Source: Roseiarcus sp963820095 (GTDB lineage Bacteria > Pseudomonadota > Alphaproteobacteria > Rhizobiales > Beijerinckiaceae). Taken from it: a stretch of DNA of 64,000 nt. Made by a program: the position numbers and the translations under genes. The DNA is taken from positions 1 to 64,000 of the forward strand of contig CAWFZA010000025.1 in the NCBI GenBank assembly GCA_963820095.1. Direction: 5' to 3'. Under the pieces are notes generated by a model that had not been told where the DNA came from, made no database searches, and worked only from the letters and a program-made list of their open reading frames with translations. Of the stretch, positions 38,399-47,540 are shown piece by piece (the stretch's first letter is position 1; every line of letters begins with the position of its first letter).

Positions 38399-38557
38399 AA
38401 GGGGTCGGGTCCGTCATTCCGTAGATTCCTTCGTTGTGACGACTCCGTCCGCGGAAACGTCGCCACGCGTCCCGCGGGGCTCAGCTTCGACAACCAACGC
38501 GCAAGTTCGCGGAGAGCAAGACGAATAAGCGGGGGGCAAAAAAGCGTGAGTCGCTAG

Positions 38558-39449
38558 TAGGTGTGTGTTCAGTTGAGGAGAATGGCGGCGCAGGCGAGTT
38601 GAACGCCGGCGAGGAAAGTTTTGGCGAGCTTGTCGTAGCGTGTGGCGATGGCTCGGAAATGCTTGAGCATGTTGAAAAAACGCTCGATGAGGTTGCGTTC
38701 GCAGTAGAGGGCGAAATTGAACCGGCGCGGGGTTTTTCGGTTCGATTTGGATGGGATGACTGGGGCGATCGCTCGATCGTCGAGGATGGCGATGAAGGCG
38801 TCGGCGTCGAACGCCTTGTCGGCGATCAGAGCGCCGGGATCGACGGCTTCGATCAGCGGTTCGGCACAAGTCAGGTCGTGATCCTGGCCCGGACTGAGCA
38901 TCACCTCGACAGGATTGCCGAGGGCGTCGACGAGGGCGTGAATCTGGTGGTCAATCCGCCGCGGGATCGACCGATGGCTTGCGCGCCGTCTTTTTTGGGG
39001 CCCCAGCGCTATGCTGATGAGCGCGCACGATGGTGGCGTCGATCATCATGTATTCATTGTCGTGATCGCTGGCCAGGAGCTTGAAAACCCGCGCGAAAAC
39101 GCCGCTCTTGGCCCATCGGTTGAAGCGTTGATAGACGATCTTCCAATCGCCAAAGCGCTCAGGAAGATCGCGCCAGGGGACGCCGGCGCGAAACCTGAAC
39201 AGAACGGCTTCGACGAACAGGCGATTGTCCCTCGCCGTGCCGCCCACATGGCCTTCGCGGCCGGGCAGGACGTCTTTGATCCGATCCCACTGGTCGTCGC
39301 GCAAGGCATAACGTCGCATCGGTCAGCCCCTCCAAGGCCGACCGCTCATGAAGTCAGACATTTGCTGATTCGGGAATCCCTCGCCGATCCAAACACAAAC
39401 TGTTCCGCGTCCGATTCCGATCCGTTCTCGCCTCAAATGAACACAGGCC
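38558..39449. mobile_element. IS5-family (IS427 group) element flanked by CTAG
   Basis: 892 bp. Terminal inverted repeats: left GGTGTGTGTTCAGTTGAG (38560-38577) against right CTCAAATGAACACAGGCC (39432-39449), 15 of 18 matching. Both sides carry CTAG (38554-38557 and 39450-39453), consistent with a 4-bp target duplication. Contains a two-frame transposase on the minus strand. Confidence 0.85.
38569..39319 (-). pseudogene. IS5-family transposase (two frames, extra indel)
   Basis: ORF A starts at ATG 39319 ('RRYALRDDQWDRIKDVLPGR') and ORF B ends in the left inverted repeat. The DDE residues lie in 'MMIDATIVRAHQHS' (first Asp), 'ALIADKAFDADAF' (second Asp) and 'RNLIERFFNMLKHFR' (Glu). A run of six A (minus strand, 38991-38996) at the junction is the classic programmed -1 slippage site of this group. 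One further missing base near 38944 breaks ORF B as written; it may be error or decay. Confidence 0.85.
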
Positions 39450-39453
39450 CTAG

Positions 39454-39858
39454 TAAATTAGCGTCGATTTCCTGGCGTATTTTTTCAAATCGAGCCGTTT
39501 CAATGCGTTACGGCGGAAAAATAAAGTGAACTCCGTCTTCGCGCCTCCTGCTGCGACCGGTTGTGGCTCGCCATGTCAAACAACCACAGCCTCTCGTCTT
39601 CCGTCTGTCCACCGGCGAACAGGAAATCGAATTCCGATACCATGAATGTATAGTGCCTTCTTTCTGATTTCGTCAAGCAAAATTCCTATCACAGGAAATT
39701 CGTCGAAGCTAAATTCGCGAGGAAGGTCCGCGACAATAGGACGTTCGCGCCTCTGCCGGGCAAAGCCTTGCTGATCTGTCGATCCTTTTTGATCAGCGGT
39801 CCGGCTCCCAAAAGCGAGCTCTCACGAGCTTGCGTCCATTGGCCACCTTGGCTGCCCG
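39454..39858. other. Intergenic region right of the IS5 element
   Basis: About 400 bp, lower GC than surroundings. It holds only the weak short frame at 39500-39643 (minus) and the 3' end region of aapJ. No terminator-like hairpin that I would defend. Confidence 0.35.
39500..39643 (-). CDS. Possible 47-residue ORF
   Basis: ATG 39641-39643, reading 'MVSEFDFLFAGGQTEDERLW' then 'LFDMASHNRS'. The composition is protein-like, but there is no recognised family, no clear ribosome-binding site, and it is very short. Listed as weak. Confidence 0.2.
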   Translation of the reverse strand: MVSEFDFLFAGGQTEDERLWLFDMASHNRSQQEARRRSSLYFSAVTH

Positions 39859-40944
39859 TCATCGAATGGGCGGGGCGTATTGGATGCCGCCTTCATTCCA
39901 CAATTGATTGAGACCCCGGGGAATGGCGAGCGGGGTTTTCGCGCCGAGGTTGCGCTCGAACACCTCGCCGTAATTGCCGACATATCGGATGACGTTGGCC
40001 GCCCAGGCGTTTGTCAGCCCGATCTCTTCGCCGAAATTTCCCGTTGCCCCGACGAGGCGCTTGACCTCGGGCTTCTGTGATCTGAGCGCTTGGTCGATGG
40101 TCCGTGAATTGACGCCAAGCTCCTCGGCGTTGAGCATCGCGAAATAGACCCACCTTACGACGCTGATCCATTGCAAGTCATTGTTGCGCACCACCGGGCC
40201 GAGCGGTTCCTTGGAGATCACATCCGGCAGAATCAGCTGATCCCTAGGCTTGGCGAGGCGGAGACGTAGGGCGTAGAGCTGGGAGAGATCGCTGGTCAGG
40301 ACCGAGCAAAGACCCGCGTCGTAATTCTTGATCGACTCATCGGTCGATGAGGATATGACTTCCTGGAGCGTCATGCTGTTGCTGCTGAAGAAGTCGGCGA
40401 GATTGTCGATGGTCGTGGTGCCGCTTTGCACGCACACCTTCGCGCCATCGAGTTGAAGCGCTGAATTGATACGCAGCGTGCGCGGGACCATGAATCCCTG
40501 TCCGTCGTAGTAGGTGGCGCCGACGAAGGTCAGGCCGAACTCGGTTTCGCGGCCCATCGTCCATGTGGAGTTGCGCGCAAGTAGGTCGATCTTTCCGTCT
40601 CGCAGCGCCTGAAAGCGCGCATCGGCGGATAGCGGCACGAGCTTGACCTTTTTCGGATCGCCAAAGACCGCGGCGGCAATCGCCCGACAGAAATCGACGT
40701 CAAATCCGGTCCACATCCCGCGTTCGTCAACGTTGGAGAACCCGGGCAACCCCTCATTGACCCCGCAGACAAGCGCTCCGCGCGCCTTGACCGCGGTCAA
40801 GGTCGCCGATGACCCGGCCGAGTGGGCGAGGCCAGTCATGGTCACGACATAGACCGCGACGACCCATCGTAGCATCGTTCGTTCCAGTGCCTGGAGCCGG
40901 CGCGATCGGTCCATCGGAAGCTCACTCTTGGCGCTCTGAGACAT
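39859..40944 (-). CDS. aapJ: General L-amino acid ABC transporter substrate-binding protein AapJ
   Basis: 361 residues. The N-terminal signal peptide ends near 'GLAHS-AG' (first 50 residues). The mature protein shows the family pattern 'VKARGALVCGVNEGLPGFSN', 'GMWTGFDVDFCRAIAAAVFG', 'DLLARNSTWTMGRETEFGLT' and C-terminal 'NAWAANVIRYVGNYGEVFER'. It delivers L-amino acids to AapQMP in the periplasm. Usually it heads the aapJQMP operon; here it is alone, 25 kb from the rest. Confidence 0.92.
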   Translation of the reverse strand: MSQSAKSELPMDRSRRLQALERTMLRWVVAVYVVTMTGLAHSAGSSATLTAVKARGALVCGVNEGLPGFSNVDERGMWTGFDVDFCRAIAAAVFGDPKKVKLVPLSADARFQALRDGKIDLLARNSTWTMGRETEFGLTFVGATYYDGQGFMVPRTLRINSALQLDGAKVCVQSGTTTIDNLADFFSSNSMTLQEVISSSTDESIKNYDAGLCSVLTSDLSQLYALRLRLAKPRDQLILPDVISKEPLGPVVRNNDLQWISVVRWVYFAMLNAEELGVNSRTIDQALRSQKPEVKRLVGATGNFGEEIGLTNAWAANVIRYVGNYGEVFERNLGAKTPLAIPRGLNQLWNEGGIQYAPPIR

Positions 40945-41166
40945 TAGCTCGCAAAACGGCTGGGGAAAACCGCGGCCGATGGAATTGCGCGGCCGCCCCC
41001 CGGCGCCGCCTGACCGACGACGCGCTCCCTACTAGGCGCAGTCGAGAGATTGTTCACGGATCGCGATGCTCTGTTTTGGACGCGACTCAATCTTTTCAGC
41101 GGCTTAAGCGTATTTTTCTGTCCCTCGAAGCGATCTAGCCCTTGGCCGCGCGGCCACGTTGTGAAT

Positions 41167-41204
41167 GCCATTGCAATGGCTCTCAAGATAGTTCATATAT
41201 GAAC
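41167..41204. promoter_or_regulatory. Two perfect 14-bp palindromes before the beta-oxidation operon
   Basis: GCCATTGCAATGGC (41167-41180) and GTTCATATATGAAC (41191-41204) are both perfect palindromes, centres 24 bp apart, 65-100 bp before the acyl-CoA dehydrogenase ATG and in the divergent gap to aapJ. Suggests binding of one or two dimeric repressors; the identity is unknown. Confidence 0.5.
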
Positions 41205-41269
41205 CTTATTCCGGCGAATGTGCGCGGAAGCCGCTTTATGGACGGCTGCCGCTTTCTGTGGAGACGACG

Positions 41270-43061
41270 ATGCCGACTTACAAGGCGCCGGTGAGCGACA
41301 CGGTCTTTCTGCTGAGGGACGTGTTCGACTACGGAAAGTACGCGAATACTCCCGGGTTTTCCGAGGCGCCGATTGACGTTGTCGAGGCTGTCCTCAGCGA
41401 GGGCGCGAAATTCGTCGAGGAAATCATTCAGCCGCTCAATCGCGTTGGCGACATCGAAGGTTGCAAGCGTAACGACGATGGCAGCGTGACCACCCCCAAG
41501 GGTTTCAAGCAGGCGTACAAGAGCCTGGTCGAGGGCGGCTGGGTCGGCTTGGCGGGCGATCCCACCTACGGCGGCCAGGGCTTGCCGATGTTCGTCGGCG
41601 CGCTGTTCGGCGAATATGAGTGCTCCGCCAATCTCGCTTTCTCGATGTATCCGGGCCTCACCCGCGGCGCCGTCGCGGCGCTGATGGCGCACGGCAATGA
41701 TGACTTGAAAGCGCGTTATCTGCCCAAGCTGACGGTCGGGGACTGGGCCGGCACGATGAACCTGACCGAACCGCAGTGCGGCACCGATCTCGGGCTCATC
41801 AAGACCAAGGCCGTCCCGCAGGCGGACGGCTCCTACGCCATAACGGGGCAGAAGATTTTCATCTCGGCCGGCGAGCACGATCTGACCGACAACATCGTTC
41901 ATCTCGTGCTCGCGCGCATCGAGGGGGCGCCGGCGGGCACGAAGGGCATCTCGCTCTTCCTCGTGCCGAAGTTTCTGCCAGGCGCCGAGGGCGGCGTCGG
42001 CGAACGCAATGGCGTCATGTGCGGCTCGATCGAGCACAAGATGGGCATTCACGGCAATTCGACCGCGGTCCTCAATTATGACGGCGCCAAGGGCTGGCTG
42101 GTCGGGGAGGAGCATCGCGGCCTGCCGGCGATGTTCGTGATGATGAACGGCGCCCGGCTCGGCGTGGCCGTCCAGGGTCTTGGGATTTCCGAGGTCGCCT
42201 ATCAGAACGCTGCAGCCTACGCCAAGGAGCGCCGGCAGGGTCGCTCGCTGAAGGGCGCCGGCCGAGCCCGACAAGGCCGCCGACCTCCTCCTGGTCCACC
42301 CCGACGTGCGGCGCATGCTGCTTGAGATCCGCGCTTTCAACGAAGCGGCGCGCGCGCTTCTGGTCTGGACCGCGCTTGCCGAGGACGAGGCGCGCCACGC
42401 CCCGGATGCGAAGACAAGACAGATGGCCGATGACAGGCTCGGCTTGATCACGCCAGTGCTCAAGGGCGTGTTCACCGATTATGGATTCGCCAACGCGGTC
42501 AAGGCGCAGCAGGTGCTTGGCGGCCACGGCTATATCGCCGAATGGGGCATGGAGCAGTTCGTGCGCGACGCGCGCATCGCCATGATCTATGAAGGCGCGA
42601 ACGGCGTGCAGGCTCTCGATCTCGTGGGACGCAAGCTGCCAAAGGACGGTGGCCGCGCCGCAATGGCCTTCTTCGGCGACATCAACGGCTTCCTCGCGGC
42701 CAACAAAGACGATGCGGCCCTCGCGCCCTACCTCGGCGGCCTCAAGGCCTCGCTTGGCCATTTGCAGCAGGCGACGATGTGGCTATCGGCGAACGGCCTC
42801 AAGGATCACGACAACGCCGGCGCCGGCTCCTATGACTACATGCACCTGATGGGCTTGACCGCGCTTGGCTACATGTGGGCGCGGATCGTCAAGGCGGTGC
42901 TGGCTCGACAGGCGACGGGCGAGAGCACTCCAGATCTTGACTCGAAATTGACCATCGCCAAGTTCTTCAACGAGCGTATGCTGCCGGAAACCTCGGCGCA
43001 TCTGGCGCGGCTCAGCGCCGGCGCCGCGACGCTGATGGCGCTTCCGGCGGAAGCGTTCTGA
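41270..43061 (+). CDS. Acyl-CoA dehydrogenase (one apparent frameshift)
   Basis: About 597 residues from ATG 41270 (GGAG just upstream). N-terminal acyl-CoA dehydrogenase domains: 'GGWVGLAGDPTYGGQGLPMF', 'TMNLTEPQCGTDLGLIKTKA', 'YAITGQKIFISAGEHDLTDN'. Near 42260 one extra G shifts the frame; the C-terminal part continues 'DLLLVHPDVRRMLLEIRAFN' and 'QVLGGHGYIAEWGMEQFVRD' with the FAD-contacting region, then a long C-terminal domain. This is the long (about 595-residue) type that oxidises fatty acyl-CoA. First gene of a four-gene operon. Confidence 0.92.
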
Positions 43062-43084
43062 GAGAGGGAGCGGGAGGAGAAGGC

Positions 43085-43525
43085 ATGAGCTGGACCGGCG
43101 GATGCCAATGCGGCGCTGTGCGTTACCGCCTCGACGCCGAACCCGCCGGCTCAAACGTTTGTCATTGCCGCATGTGTCAGAAGGCGGGCGGCGCGCCGTT
43201 CATGGCTTTCGCCGGGGTTAAACTCGCCGAATTCGTCTGGACACGCGGCGCCCCGAAGATCTTCGCCAGCTCTGACTTCGCGGAGCGCGGTTTCTGTTCT
43301 GATTGCGGCACGCCGCTGACCTACCGCGCCACAGAGCATGAGCGCATCGCCGTGACGATCGGCAGCCTCGACCACGCCGGCGACATTCGACCGGAGAAGC
43401 AGTTCGGCTCGGAGTCGAAATTGTCGTGGACCGACGCCATATCCAATCTGCTTACTGGCGACTTCACGGCTACGCTTAACGGCCGCGCCATCCATTCGCG
43501 CCAGCATCCGGATCACGAAACCTGA
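43085..43525 (+). CDS. GFA/CENP-V family zinc protein
   Basis: 146 residues. Zinc cysteines in 'GGCQCGAVRYRL', 'NVCHCRMCQKAGGAP' and 'GFCSDCGTPLTYR' match the GFA fold (glutathione-dependent formaldehyde-activating enzyme family). Most members have no proven reaction. It lies 23 bp after the acyl-CoA dehydrogenase and 33 bp before the thiolase, an unusual guest in a beta-oxidation operon. Confidence 0.9.
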   Translation: MSWTGGCQCGAVRYRLDAEPAGSNVCHCRMCQKAGGAPFMAFAGVKLAEFVWTRGAPKIFASSDFAERGFCSDCGTPLTYRATEHERIAVTIGSLDHAGDIRPEKQFGSESKLSWTDAISNLLTGDFTATLNGRAIHSRQHPDHET

Positions 43526-43558
43526 ACGCCGCCTGTATCGCGCGGTGGGAGCAACGAC

Positions 43559-44767
43559 ATGGCCGACGCCTTCATTTATGATCATGTCCGCACGCCGCGC
43601 GGACGCGGCAAGCCGGACGGCTCGCTGCATACCGCGTCCACGCTCCATTTGGCGGCGACGGCCTTGAAGGCGATCAAGGACCGCAATCATCTCGACCCGG
43701 CGCAAGTCGACGACGTGGTGATGGGCTGCGTCGATCCGGTCGGCGAAGCGGGAGGCGACATCGCGCGCATGGGGGCGCTGGCCGCGGGCTTCGGCGACAC
43801 GGTGCCGGGCGTGCAGATCAACCGCTTCTGCGCGTCGGGACTCGACTCGATCAATTTCGCCGCGGCGCAGGTCATGAGCGGACAGCACGAGCTCACGATC
43901 GGCGGCGGCGTCGAATCGATGAGCCGCGTCGGCATCGGCGCTTCGGGAGGCGCATGGCCGGCTGATCCGTCTTTGGCCATTCCCGCTTATTTCATGCCGC
44001 AAGGCGTGTCGGCGGATTTGATCGCGACCAAATATGGTTTCTCGCGCGACGACGTCGATGCTTACGCGGTCGAGTCGCAGAAGCGCGCTGCGGCGGCCTG
44101 GAAAGAGGGCCGCTTTAGGAACTCGATCGCCCCGGTCCTCGACGTCAACGGTCTCCCGATGCTGGAGCACGACGAGCATATGCGACCAAGCACGGACATG
44201 CAGTCGTTGGCTTCGCTCAAGCCTTCGTTCGTCATTGCCGGCGAGCAGGGCGGCTTCGATGCAGTGGCCGTCCAGGCGCATCCGGATGTCGAGCGCATCA
44301 TCCATGTCCATCACGCCGGCAATTCGTCCGGCATCGTCGACGGCGCCGCCGCGGTGCTCCTTGGCTCGCGGGATGCGGGTGAAAAAGCTGGCCTCAAGCC
44401 GCGGGCACGTGTGCGGGCCTTCGCCAATATCGGTTCGGAGCCGGCGATCATGCTGACGGGCCCGATCGATGTGACAAAGAAAGTGCTCAAGCGCTCCGGC
44501 ATGACCCTGGACGACATCGACCTGTTCGAGATCAATGAGGCTTTCGCCTCGGTCGTGCTGCGCTTTCGCCAGGCGTTCGACCTCGACGCCGGCAAGGTCA
44601 ACGTCAACGGTGGCGCGATCGCAATGGGCCATCCGCTCGGCGCGACCGGAGCCATGATCCTCGGCACCGCGCTCGACGAACTCGAGCGCACCGGCAAAAG
44701 CACGGCGCTCATTACGCTGTGCATCGGCGGCGGCATGGGCACCGCTACGATCATCGAGCGCGTCTGA
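43559..44767 (+). CDS. fadA: Acetyl-CoA acetyltransferase (thiolase)
   Basis: 402 residues. Nucleophilic Cys in 'VQINRFCASGLDSINFAAAQ', His in 'GGAIAMGHPLGATGAMI', second Cys in 'LITLCIGGGMGTATI'. It cleaves 3-ketoacyl-CoA in the last beta-oxidation step. It precedes the FadB-like gene by 21 bp. Gene symbol by role and context; other thiolase names are possible. Confidence 0.92.
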   Translation: MADAFIYDHVRTPRGRGKPDGSLHTASTLHLAATALKAIKDRNHLDPAQVDDVVMGCVDPVGEAGGDIARMGALAAGFGDTVPGVQINRFCASGLDSINFAAAQVMSGQHELTIGGGVESMSRVGIGASGGAWPADPSLAIPAYFMPQGVSADLIATKYGFSRDDVDAYAVESQKRAAAAWKEGRFRNSIAPVLDVNGLPMLEHDEHMRPSTDMQSLASLKPSFVIAGEQGGFDAVAVQAHPDVERIIHVHHAGNSSGIVDGAAAVLLGSRDAGEKAGLKPRARVRAFANIGSEPAIMLTGPIDVTKKVLKRSGMTLDDIDLFEINEAFASVVLRFRQAFDLDAGKVNVNGGAIAMGHPLGATGAMILGTALDELERTGKSTALITLCIGGGMGTATIIERV

Positions 44768-44788
44768 TCGCGAGGCGGAGTTTTCAAG

Positions 44789-46997
44789 ATGAAACTGACC
44801 AACTTTCGTTTCGAGACCGACGCGGACGGCATTGCGCTTGTGACCTGGGACATGCCGGGCCGGTCGATGAACGTGATCAACTTGGAGGTCGTCCGCGAGC
44901 TCGGCCAGATCGTCGACAAGATCGCAAGCGACGAAGCCATCAAGGGCGCCGTCTTCACGTCGGGCAAAGATGGTTTCGCCGCGGGCGCGGACCTGACGAT
45001 GCTCGAGACCGCGGGCAAGGACTATGCGCGCCGCGTCAAGGCCGACGGCAAGGACGCGGCGATGCGCGCGCTCGTCGATGGGACGAAGCAATTGTCGCTC
45101 GTCTACCGCCGGCTCGAAACCTGCGGCAAACCGGTCGCCATCGCGATCAACGGCGTGTGCATGGGCGGCGGTTTCGAACTCGCGCTGGCGTGCCACTACC
45201 GCATCGTCGCCGATACCGACAAAGCCCGCGTCGGGCTGCCTGAGATCAAGGTCGGGCTTTTCCCTGGCGCCGGCGGCACGCAGCGCGTCGCTCGACTGAT
45301 GCCAACCCCGGACGCGCTGCAGATGCTGCTCAAGGGCGACCAGATTCGCCCGGCGGCAGCGAAGAAGATGGGCCTCGTGCACGAGGTCGCGCCCGTCGAT
45401 CAGATTGTCGCGCTCGCCAGGGCCTGGGTGAAGGCCAACCCGAACGCCAAGGCGCCGTGGGACGACCCGAAGTTCAAGCTTCCGTCGGGCAAGGTCTATT
45501 CGGCCCAGGGGATGATGATCTGGCCGCCCGCCAACGCCATCTATCGCCGCGAGACTTACGACAATTACCCCGCCGCAAAAGCGGTGCTGCAGAGCGTGTT
45601 TGAGGGCCTGCAACTGCCTTTTGACCTCGCGCTCGCCGTCGAGACCAAGTATTTCGCCAACATCCTTTTGTCGAAGGAGGCCGCGGCGATGATCCGTTCG
45701 CTCTTCCTGTCGATGGGCGAACTGAACAAGGGCGCGCGCCGCCCAGCCAACGTTCCGCCGACGAACTTGCGGAAGGTCGGCGTGCTCGGCGCGGGACTGA
45801 TGGGCGGCGGCATCGCCTATGTCTCGGCCGAGCGCCGGACTCGATGTGGTGCTGATCGATCGCGATCAGGAATCGGCCGACAAGGGCAAAGCCTATTCGG
45901 ACAAGCTCATCAGCTCCCAGATCGCCAAGGGCCGCGCCAAGACTGCGGACAAGGAGGCGCTGCTCAAGCGCATCACGCCGACCGCGGACTATGCCGCGCT
46001 CAAGGGCTGCGATCTCGTCGTCGAGGCGGTGTTCGAGGACCGCGCGGTGAAGGAGGCGGCGACGAGACAAGCGCAAGCCATTGTCGGGCCCGACATCATT
46101 TTCGCCAGCAACACATCGACGCTGCCGATCGGCTCGCTTGCGGCAACGTCGGTCAGGCCCGAGAATTTCATCGGCGTCCATTTCTTCTCGCCCGTCGAGA
46201 AGATGATGCTGACCGAGATCATCATGGGCGAGAAGACCGATGCGAAGGCGCTGGCGACCGCGATGGATTTCGTCCGCGCCATCAAGAAGACGCCGATCGT
46301 GGTCAACGACTGCCGCGGTTTCTACGTCAACCGCTGCGTCGGCAATTACATGGTCGAAGCCCACGCCATGGTGATGGAAGGCGTGCCGCCGGCGATGATC
46401 GAGAACGCCGCCAAGATGGCCGGCATGCCGGTCGGGCCGCTCGCGCTCAATGACGAAGTCGGTATCGATCTGAGCTTGCGAATCCTTCAGGCGGCCAAGG
46501 CGGACCTTGGCGCAAACGCCATCAATCCCGCCCAAGAGAAGCTCATCGAGGCGATGGCGATCAAAGAGGGCCGCTTTGGCCGCAAGAACGGGAAGGGGTT
46601 CTATGACTATCCCGCGAACGGGCCGAAGAGCCTGTGGCCAGGCCTGAGCAAGATCGTCGGCAAGCGGCTCGACCCCGACAGCGTGAGCGTCAAGGACCTC
46701 AAGGATCGTTTCCTGTTCACCGTGGCGCTCGAGGCTGCCCGCTGCGTGGCGGAAGGCATCGTCACCGATCCGCGCGAGGCCGACGTCGGCTCGATCCTCG
46801 GCTTCGGCTTTGCGCCCTATTCAGGCGGCGCGCTGTCGTTCATCGATGGGATGGGGCTCAAGCCCTTCGTCGCGCGCGCCAAGGAACTGGCGGTCCAATA
46901 TGGATCCCAATTCGAGCCCGACGGGAAGTTGGTCCAGATGGCCGAGCGCGGCGAGACGTTCTACGGAAACTTCGCTGAGAAGCGGAAGGCGGCCTGA
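44789..46997 (+). CDS. fadB: FadB-like enoyl-CoA hydratase/3-hydroxyacyl-CoA dehydrogenase (one apparent frameshift)
   Basis: About 736 residues when reassembled. N-terminal crotonase domain: 'FAAGADLTMLE', 'AINGVCMGGGFELALACHYR', 'GLPEIKVGLFPGAGGTQRVA'. The NAD-binding domain starts 'KVGVLGAGLMGGGIAYVSAE'. One extra base near 45832 shifts the frame, and it continues 'AGLDVVLIDRDQESADKGKA', 'FIGVHFFSPVEKMMLTEIIM' and 'NDCRGFYVNRCVGNYMVEAH'. It catalyses hydration and oxidation steps of fatty acid degradation. Last gene of the operon. Confidence 0.93.
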
Positions 46998-47057
46998 GCG
47001 GCTTCCGGCTTACGAGCCAGCTAGCACTCAGGTCATTTCGCTGCTAACAGATTGATT

Positions 47058-47073
47058 TGGCACGATTTTTGCG
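47058..47073 (+). promoter_or_regulatory. Sigma-54 (RpoN) promoter upstream of usg
   Basis: TGGCACG-N4-TTGCG, with GG (47059-47060) and GC (47071-47072) separated by exactly 10 bases, matches the -24/-12 consensus at every core position. Transcription would start near 47084, about 55 bp before the usg ATG. Confidence 0.75.
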
Positions 47074-47139
47074 GAACCGATGGTTGCCAAGGCGCGTTGG
47101 AGATGACACCATCGCGCTCTGGGAATCAGGAGGACCAGC

Positions 47140-47409
47140 ATGCACACAGCCGACTTCCGCCGTCAGCTTGAGGGGTTTGGACTGACCACCGCCAATATCC
47201 TTTACCGCATGCCCGATCACCCAGATATTCTCCAAAACTACATCTGGCAGCAGCATGACCTGCATCCGCACTTCCCCGAGCTCAAGAAGTTCCTCGACTT
47301 CTGGACACGCGAGCTCGACGGCCTGCTTCATTCGGTGACCGTGGCGCATGCGCGGCTTATCAAGCCCGCGGAATTCAAGGCGGTCGGCGCGGAATTCCGG
47401 CTGAACTGA
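47140..47409 (+). CDS. usg: Usg family protein
   Basis: 89 residues with AGGAGG before ATG 47140. Pattern 'LTTANILYRMPDHPDILQNY' and 'IWQQHDLHPHFPELKKFLDF' is that of the small Usg proteins of alphaproteobacteria, whose function is not settled. It stands alone with a sigma-54 promoter in front. Confidence 0.9.
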   Translation: MHTADFRRQLEGFGLTTANILYRMPDHPDILQNYIWQQHDLHPHFPELKKFLDFWTRELDGLLHSVTVAHARLIKPAEFKAVGAEFRLN

Positions 47410-47540
47410 GGCCGATCACCCAAACGGCGCTCGCGATTGGGGCCGCGCTCTTAGGGCGTCCCACTGCTGTTGGGCGTTGGGTTGATGCTGGCCTGATCAC
47501 CAATTGCCGCGGCGAAGAGCATTGCTTGCGACTGACCCGC

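Noticed and set aside
43151..45613. 820-codon open frame on the minus strand opposite the thiolase and fadB genes
   Set aside because: It is exactly antisense to two strongly recognised enzymes; long antisense frames are expected in GC-rich DNA, and its Arg/His/Asp-rich composition is that of a shadow.
35298..46997. Programmed frameshifting as an explanation for accC, acyl-CoA dehydrogenase and fadB
   Set aside because: No slippery heptamer occurs at the sites, and these enzymes are single-frame genes in all bacteria known to me.
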